A stretch of DNA of 64,000 nt, taken from contig OX439041.1 in the NCBI GenBank assembly GCA_949317995.1, positions 10,924,001-10,988,000 of the forward strand, written 5' to 3'. The number at the start of each line of letters is the position of its first letter. Within the stretch, counting starts at the first letter, position 1. This DNA is from Acholoe squamosa (lineage: Eukaryota > Annelida > Polychaeta > Phyllodocida > Polynoidae). The notes under the pieces are model-generated. The model worked only from the letters and a program-made list of their open reading frames with translations, searched no databases and had not been told where the DNA came from. A program made the translations under genes and the position numbers. Below, one piece after another: positions 57,770 to 64,000 of the stretch.

Positions 57770-58260
57770 TAGAAGTTATAAACTTATACATATATACAAT
57801 CTCTGATATCGAAGTTAAGTTATAATCTTGATATCAACATTAGAAACGCTGATTTCAAAGATAGAAACTTTGATATTCTAGTTAAGAACTCTGATCTCAA
57901 AGATGGAAACTTGGATGTATACCAATTGATAGCATCTATGTCATCAAAGTTAGAAACTCAGATATCAAAGTAATAAATTCTTAGAAACTCTGATATAAAA
58001 GTTAGAAACTTAAGTTAAACACTTTCATATCAAAGCTAAAAAATGTCCACATCAAAATTAAAAACTGTTAAATCAAAGTTTGAAACTTTTCATGGGATGG
58101 ACAAATGGCCTGCCATGATTCACTCTCATATGAATGTTAGAAACTTTCATAAAAAATTAGAAACTTTGATATTGAAGTTAAAAGTTTTGATAACAAATTT
58201 AAAAACTTTGACATCAAAAGTTGAAACTTTTCAGGGATGGGCAAATGGCCTGTCATAATT
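57770..58260. repeat. 'gatatcaaagttagaaact' irregular tandem repeat
   Basis: About twenty variants of 'gatatcaaagttagaaactt', often 20-25 bases apart, decay gradually to both sides. An outlier block is at about 61310-61450. Confidence 0.7.
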
Positions 58261-59074
58261 CACTCTCACCATGTTTCCCTTGTGGCGGTTTTACACGCTA
58301 CACTACATGGAGTTGTGGACGGTCACTAGAAACAATCAAGTAATACCTATTTGTAAGGAGAGTATAAACTTTCTGATCCCTGTCCCAATATCCTGCTATA
58401 TCATTGGGCACTCCCCTCCCCCGCCCCCAACACCCCCACCACTTCTCCTCCCCCCCCCCCCCCCACACACACACCCAACATCTCCCCCCGACCACCACCA
58501 CCAAATAAACTCCAGTAACTGAGGCGGAGGCCAATTCGATCAGTTAGTTCCCTCAGTCAGTCCCATATATACACATCTATATGTTCCAACCTACTGAAGG
58601 AGAGACCACCAACTCCACCTCCGACACCACCCAGCAGAGATCACTCTCTACTTCTATAGTGGAACATGTGCAGATACATGTAGGTTGTACCTGCTCCTTT
58701 TATACTGCCGTTTTACTAGTGGTGTTTTGCCTTTGGCAGAGCAGAAATATATAATTTGATCAATGTGGGACGTCACTTTGGTCTATGAGAGACGCAGCGC
58801 TGATCAGTTTGAGACGCAGCGTTCATCAGTCTGAGACGCAGCATTGATCAGTTTGAGACGCTACTGGTGGTTTCCCTGAGGAGTTTCCATATTTGGATGT
58901 ATTCAGAGGATTACGGAATACTGCCTACTCATATATACATAGGGCCTACATTCAGTGCAAAGGATCCACTTGGACTTTTTCCCACGCTTTCCCTGCTGGC
59001 AGTCTTAGTGTCGTCTGCCACAGCAAAGGTAGGAATAACACATTAAGGAGAGATTCATTTGCATTACCATTAAC
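58261..59074. other. Intergenic with a small minisatellite
   Basis: At 58795-58866 'gatcagtttgagacgcagcg' repeats about three times every ~24 bases. A C-run-rich block is at 58410-58500. The frame at 58893-59096 ends near a donor-like 'aaaggtagga' but has no other support. Confidence 0.45.
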
Positions 59075-59510
59075 CCTTCAAATGGGGACAATGTAGCAAT
59101 GCATCAATCCCATTGATTGGCAAGATCCGTGAATGCAGCCCGGTAATTCTGTATGTGATTCAATATGAAATGATTATTTCTCAGGAATAGAGAGGGTGTC
59201 ATAGACACTTTATTTTTGAATTGAAGTGTTAGTATAATAGGGTACTTGGTTTTAGACTTGGTGAATAGACTCATCACGTCTGCATTCGTGGATCATGCCA
59301 ATGGGAGAACATCCTTACGGACTGGCAATGCATCAATGGATCATGCCCATTCGTCAGCCACTCACCAGGGCTGCATTCATGCATCATGCCAACCTGACGT
59401 TGTTGATGGGTCAGTGAGGAGGGTCCGCATGATGCTCCAATGAAGTGCTGACGTCTAGACTTGCCAGCACTTCATTGGTTCATCATGACGACCAATGGGC
59501 AGGATGGGGC
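59075..59510. repeat. Palindromic TTAA-type repeat, two partial copies
   Basis: A left-end piece is at about 59075-59150 and a right-hand piece at about 59270-59510 ('gaagtgctgacgtctagact' / 'agcacttcattggttcatca'), separated by unrelated sequence. Confidence 0.6.
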
Positions 59511-59756
59511 ATGAAACACTCCTATATGGCCAAATATAAGATTAGACACTACTATTGGGCCAGAAATGTCCTACTTTGAGTGTCAATGGGCACTTCTTCC
59601 TGTCCAATCTGGGGTGCTTCTTTGCTCTTTAGCCCTTGATGGGACATTATGACTGGGCGAAGTCAGAGTGCATTATCCTTCATCTCACCTTTAGACTTCA
59701 CAATTGATATTCATGTGTTCTCAGGTGGCTGATGGGTGATTTTTCTGTGTTATAAA

Positions 59757-59890
59757 GGGAATAATGCACTTGGTCATGGCTGTGGTCATGCTCTAGACTG
59801 TATTGAGACATCTCGGGGGCTATAAGGCCCCTCGATGTCTCGATACAATCTAGAGCACTCCCACGGCCATGCCCTGTGCATTATTCCCTA
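59757..59890. repeat. ~133-bp near-perfect palindrome
   Basis: The left arm starts 'gggaataatgcac' and the right arm ends 'gtgcattattccc'. 'catgctctagactgtattga' mirrors 'tcgatacaatctagagca', and 'acatctcgggggc' mirrors 'gcccctcgatgt', around a short AT-rich loop. It is unrelated to the TTAA family. Confidence 0.75.
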
Positions 59891-59917
59891 ACTAATACAT
59901 TAATGCATTATGCTCAT

Positions 59918-60180
59918 AACCATTTAATGGCCGCTGATGCGTTAATGCATCATGCCCATTGGTTGGCATGATGCACCAATGAAGTGCCTATGCGTTGCCA
60001 TGATGCATGAATGCATGAATCCCTGGGAGTAACTTGCCAGGGTTACATTCAAGCATCATGCCGACTGAGCCCGGGTCGCTATAATTATGCTTGCAGGGTT
60101 GGCATGATGCTGCACATGATTCATTGTTGTATCATGCCGACCGTGATACACTCCTGTACCAGTGGCCCTTAAAGGGTTAA
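59918..60180. repeat. Palindromic TTAA-type repeat, full copy
   Basis: It runs from 'taaccatttaatggccgctg' to 'agtggcccttaaagggttaa'. The hairpin arms are partly rearranged. Confidence 0.7.
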
Positions 60181-60589
60181 CCAGTACAAGTGTGTCTAGA
60201 GACTACCTAGACTGATAATAGATGATAAATGACAGTAAAAAACACAAAATCAGCGTACAGTTTGGGTGGGGGGGAGGGGGGTTGGAAAGGGGAGGGCAGT
60301 ACCATAGAGAGATAGTCTAGATTTTATATGTGTGCATGAGATAGACAACCCAGATGGCATTTACATGATATACCAATCATGCATGCTTTCACCCAGCTAT
60401 CTGTGAGAGCTACTGATAGACTGACTGTCTCTAATATATAAAAGAGTAGCCTTGTTTGTCTCATTGTGACCCTTTGGGAGGTATCAAGGGTCATCATGAT
60501 GCACATATATGCATCACAACACTTAGAAGCTACTTTTCATGACTGCACTCAAGCGTCATTCTTTCAAACTGTGAGGTCAATGTTTTTTA

Positions 60590-60760
60590 AGCCTTTAAGG
60601 GACAATAATGCAGGAGTGCATCATGCCCATTGATTGTTATGATACTCCAATCCCTGTACGGTCGGCATGATGCATGAAAGTAGCCCTCTCAAGTGACTCG
60701 CCAGGGCTGCATTCATGCATCATGACGATCTATCAGTATGATACATGAATGCATTATCGT
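60590..60760. repeat. Palindromic TTAA-type repeat, shortened copy
   Basis: It begins 'gcctttaagggacaataatg' and retains the centre 'cggtcggcatgatgcatg'. The first hairpin is deleted. Confidence 0.65.
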
Positions 60761-60837
60761 TGCTTAGAAGCAATATTCAACAAATCATAATGCTGTCAAA
60801 GACGGCATGGCCATCTCTCAGTCCAAAACCCTGCATA

Positions 60838-60840
<3 letters not shown>

Positions 60841-60912
<72 letters not shown>
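60841..60912. repeat. (TA)n microsatellite
   Basis: An uninterrupted TA tract of ~72 bases. Confidence 0.95.
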
Positions 60913-60913
<1 letters not shown>

Positions 60914-60967
60914 TGTTTGAACCTAGTGACAATAAGTCATTAAAAGCATTGTGTTAAACAGAAAGGT

Positions 60968-61142
60968 AATAACCCTTTAAAGGTAGATGGTGCATTAATG
61001 GACTATCCTCATTGGTTGTCATGAATACAGCCCTGGCGAGTATCTCACCACCATGTAGGAATGCATCATGACAACCCGATAAACTCCCGGATGATCGGCA
61101 TGATGCACTCCTGCATTGATCAGCGGTCATCAGAGAGTTAAG
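60968..61142. repeat. Palindromic TTAA-type repeat, shortened copy
   Basis: It begins 'aaccctttaaaggtagatgg' and ends 'gatcagcggtcat'. The internal hairpins are reduced. Confidence 0.6.
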
Positions 61143-61745
61143 TATACATACATGTTAATGATATGATGAAGTCCTCGGTCTCAGACATGTACATCACCTA
61201 GCCTGTACCTGCGAGTCTACGTGCTGTTTGGATCATAGCCTATGACATTGTGAGGCAAGCCCAATGTTTGCCTTCCATAACAAATTTTACTTTGATACTG
61301 GGACTTCTAACCTATGAATGAACATATCACAGTCTCTATCAAAGTCAGAAATGTTGATATTAGAAATAATGTCAAGTGAATAGAATTTGAAAACCTAGAA
61401 ACTGTGATTATACTTCTTACAAAGGAGGTAGAGAATCTATGATATCGGGAGTCAAATGGGTTTTGAATGGTGTTTTCTGGAATTATTTAAAGATTTAACG
61501 GCGATTTAACTCATAGAAGTCTGGGGATAGTGAATAAGGACAATGAGGGAGCTACAGAGGGCATTTTGAGGAGGACCCAGGGAAAGCAATGATGTGGAAA
61601 CATTTCTTCTTTTTTTTTGTATGTATAAATCCAGGGATACACCCCTTGGAGGGGGGGTTCGATTTATTGAAAGGGACACTTCCTTCTCTTAACTCCCTAT
61701 ATCCCCTCCATTCTTGGATGCTAGTTAATCTATTAGTTAAGGGGC
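61143..61745. other. Intergenic, repeat traces
   Basis: It holds outlying 'tgatattagaaa' words of the array at 57770. No gene was seen. Confidence 0.3.
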
Positions 61746-62085
61746 CAGGGGCGTAGGAAAAGGGGGGGCAGGGGGGCCTGTGCCCCCCAATTATAAAAGA
61801 TGTGGGGCCTGAGTATATCTGGGCCCCCCAAAAATTTGCCAAGAATTCATAATGAAATGAACAAGAAGCTATAACACTTTGCATGTCAAATTAGATTGAT
61901 ATATTTATGGGATAGGGAAAATGGGGGCATGGACCTCAAATCAGATCTAAAATTCATCGAAAATTGCTTTTCTGTACAAATTTCATATAGGTATGTATAG
62001 GCGCTATTCTGTGTGAGCCGACAATTCAATGTGATTGAGGTGGGGCCCCTGCCCCCCCAATGATGATTTGCCTCCTACGCCTCTG
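61746..62085. mobile_element. hAT-like MITE, TIR CAGRGGCGTAGGA, copy 3
   Basis: It begins CAGGGGCGTAGGAAAAG and ends CTCCTACGCCTCTG. It is collinear with copy 1 (14932-15269), including 'caaattagat' and the terminal G and C runs. Confidence 0.78.
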
Positions 62086-62351
62086 CGGTCAATTTACTAG
62101 CAGTCATAAAAAGATGACAATCATACCAAGCCCTATCCCAGTGGTCAGATATACATCATTAAAACATCTCGAAACGTTCAGAAAGGTGTGTGAAGAACAA
62201 ATGCGCATTTGTACCAAAGCAACAAAAACATCTTACAAACTTCTGTTTATAACAGCTTTTAGAAAAATGTATCTGAACCTTAGATACATAACCGAGTCAC
62301 AGAAGTAAAAGCAGGTATTGTTCAAAAGGTTAAATGTGTATACCCAATAGG
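62086..62351. other. Spacer, nothing supported
   Basis: The open frame 62060-62308 starts inside the MITE and shows no protein-like features. Confidence 0.3.
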
Positions 62352-62612
62352 TAAACCCTTTAAGTGCCGCTGATGCATTAATTCATCATGCCCATTGTTC
62401 GTCATGATGCTCCAATGAAGTGCTGGTGAGACTGCTTGCCAGCACTTCATTGGAGCAACATACCGACCCTCCGCAAGCTTATGTATATACCCCGTAGGGT
62501 CGGCATGATGCTCCAAGGAAGTGCTGGCGAGCAGTCTCGCCAGCACTTCATTGGTGCATCATGACGACCAATGGGCACCATGCATTAATGCATCATCGGC
62601 CCTTAAAGGGTT
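62352..62612. repeat. Palindromic TTAA-type repeat, best-preserved copy
   Basis: About 260 bases. The outer arms 'aaccctttaagtgccgctga' and 'tcggcccttaaagggttt' continue inwards (gatgcattaat, cccattg, cgtcatgatgc) for ~70 bases. Inside are two further hairpins ('gaagtgctggtgagactgct' mirrored by 'gccagcacttc', and 'gaagtgctggcgagcagtct' mirrored likewise) and a central pair 'ccgaccct' / 'agggtcgg'. The predicted single strand is a three-way or four-way cruciform. Several copies end in TTAA next to CCCTTTAA, consistent with a piggyBac-type TTAA target. No coding capacity was seen. Confidence 0.85.
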
Positions 62613-62734
62613 TTAAGTCTGAGCCGTCACAATATGAAGCACCATAAAGGTTCATGTTATATTTGATCCCTTATGGTATACATTGAGCTCTTAATCTTCC
62701 TTTTATTTCCACAATGTGTGTGATTTTAATCCTT

Positions 62735-62970
62735 AACCCTCTAAGGACAGCAAAGTGCATTAACTAATGCATCATACCCATGGTTGTCATGATGCATGAA
62801 TGCAGCCCTGGGGATTGACTCATTAATGCATCATGCCAACACGGCAGGGCTGGGACACTCCTGTAGAGTCAGCATGATGCACTATTGAAGTTCTGGTCAG
62901 CCAGCACTTCATTGGTGCATCATGCTGACCACTAGGCATGATGCACTCCTGCACCAGCGGCCCTTAAAGC
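62735..62970. repeat. Palindromic TTAA-type repeat, copy
   Basis: It runs from 'taaccctctaaggacagcaa' to 'caccagcggcccttaaag'. The first half is partly deleted. Confidence 0.7.
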
Positions 62971-63234
62971 ATCAAGCGGATTACTCATTTATAAAGGCTT
63001 ACTATGTATGGCTAATATCATAGCCTTGGTCTTAACACAATAAGGGCTATAATGGTACCTAGATGTCTATGCCTCTTTACCATCAATGCAGTGAAAGTGA
63101 GTAACTCGCCAGCATGGCAACTGTATATCACGCCATCCTTTCAGCAGTATATCAGAAAATTTGTGAAATTACTGTAAGTCTTTGATTAAGTGAGTTAGAG
63201 TAGTAAATGGTTAACGCCATTTCAACAGCTAAGG
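62971..63234. other. Spacer, nothing supported
   Basis: The last ~60 bases may belong to the tail of the SINE that follows ('aacgccatttcaacagctaa' in reverse). Confidence 0.35.
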
Positions 63235-63420
63235 TCATGAATATTCATGGCAAGAACTACATTACACAATTTCATGGAGGAATGTGTCGGCACCCATGGA
63301 TGTGTCTGTGCCCACACATGTGCACCACACATATCAGAGGGGATTGGAAAGAGTTATAGAACCCCGGTATAGAACCTTTTATGCGGGCTAGGGAGGCCCG
63401 ACTTAAAGTCTGTATTAGAT
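63190..63420 (-). mobile_element. SINE with type-2 tail
   Basis: On the minus strand the head ('cctccctagcccgc', 'aatcccctctgat', 'tgtgtggtgcacatgtg', 'gacacattcctc') matches the SINE at 33746-33925, but the tail is different ('gaccttagctgttgaaatgg', then 'cgttaacc', ending in ACTC-like words). The same tail appears alone at 18915-18978. Borders are approximate. Confidence 0.7.
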
Positions 63421-63584
63421 GGATATATAGCTTATAAACATCAAATGGCAAGGGTCCATCCAGTCTTTCTGAGCTGAGTTTGGTGGGTGGGGCAGGGTGA
63501 AAATTATATTCTTTGAGTGTGGCGCGTTATCAACTTCTTCATCTATAAGGGTCCGTGTTAGCCTTTTATATACAGATACAGCGA

Positions 63585-63700
63585 TAATGCCTCATGATGC
63601 TTCCATGAAGCCTGGGGGAATGTATCACCACCACTGCATCGGTGCATCATGCCGACCCAAGAGCATGATGCATAATGCCTATAAGTGGTCGCTAAAAGTT
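63585..63700. repeat. Palindromic TTAA-type repeat, fragment
   Basis: 'gcctcatgatgcttccatga' and 'gcatcggtgcatcatgccga' mark a partial copy ending near 'gtggtcgctaaaagtttaa'. Confidence 0.5.
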
Positions 63701-64000
63701 TAAAAGGCTAACAAGAGATTTATCATCCAAACCGAACTTGAAAATAGGATGTTGATGCACGCAGATGAAGCATACCACCCTCGTAGAAAAGGATATGGCG
63801 TTAATTTTGAGGAAGATGCCTTTCAGAGAGAAAAAAACTCTCATATAGGATAACAAATATTTACTCTGGCAGTGTGTGTGACATGTTGGGAGTTTACAAT
63901 ACATGAGCCTGGTAGGGGGACACTTTCATCCCATGTTTTAAACATACTGTGTGGAAGTTCTGCCAATCCCTCAATCTAACCAGGTCAACAGACATGAACA
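63701..64000. other. Window edge, nothing supported
   Basis: No gene or repeat was recognised in the last 300 bases. Confidence 0.3.

Overview
The window is eukaryotic, AT-rich DNA with very few coding bases and many repeats. Gene content (a UDP-glycosyltransferase, a renal-dipeptidase-type exon, a single-exon class A GPCR, GT-AG introns) and transposon content (DIRS, a KIAA1958-like Crypton, Ty3/gypsy, tRNA-SINEs, many MITEs) fit an invertebrate animal, probably marine (a lophotrochozoan or an invertebrate deuterostome). I cannot name the species from the sequence.

Layout. 0-2.6 kb: a non-coding element with ~290-bp inverted ends. 3.2-5.8 kb: a decayed three-exon UGT gene on the minus strand. 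6-12 kb: intergenic DNA with a solo LTR, a tRNA-SINE, a 48-bp minisatellite and a TA-flanked MITE. 12.25-14 kb: a broken LINE. 14-22 kb: MITEs of at least six families, several inserted in each other. 22.24-22.42 kb: one clean dipeptidase exon. 28.1-30.75 kb: a Crypton (tyrosine-recombinase DNA transposon) in decayed form, sitting in an older repeat. 31.2-32.0 kb: three copies of one small inverted-repeat element side by side. 32.45-37.81 kb: a DIRS retrotransposon fossil with inverted ends and internal complementary region, carrying a SINE, a Ty3/gypsy remnant, a (TA)n tract and tandem tRNA-like units. 42.96-44.19 kb: an intact 409-aa GPCR. 46-64 kb: intergenic or intronic DNA with the densest run of one palindromic TTAA-type repeat, a 35-bp satellite derived from its end, and (TC)n and (TA)n tracts.

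No operon-like or pathway relationship is visible among the host genes. UGT and dipeptidase families both take part in conjugate metabolism, but one is a pseudogene and the other a single exon, so no functional link is claimed. A few other exon-like stretches with membrane segments and plausible splice sites (38.8, 46.9, 49.3, 50.7, 53.5, 54.3 kb) are listed with low confidence.

The most unusual material is in the repeats: a satellite growing out of the end of a palindromic MITE, a SINE head joined to two different tails, a Crypton whose insertion borders can be read against related empty copies, and a DIRS element whose internal region still mirrors both ends.
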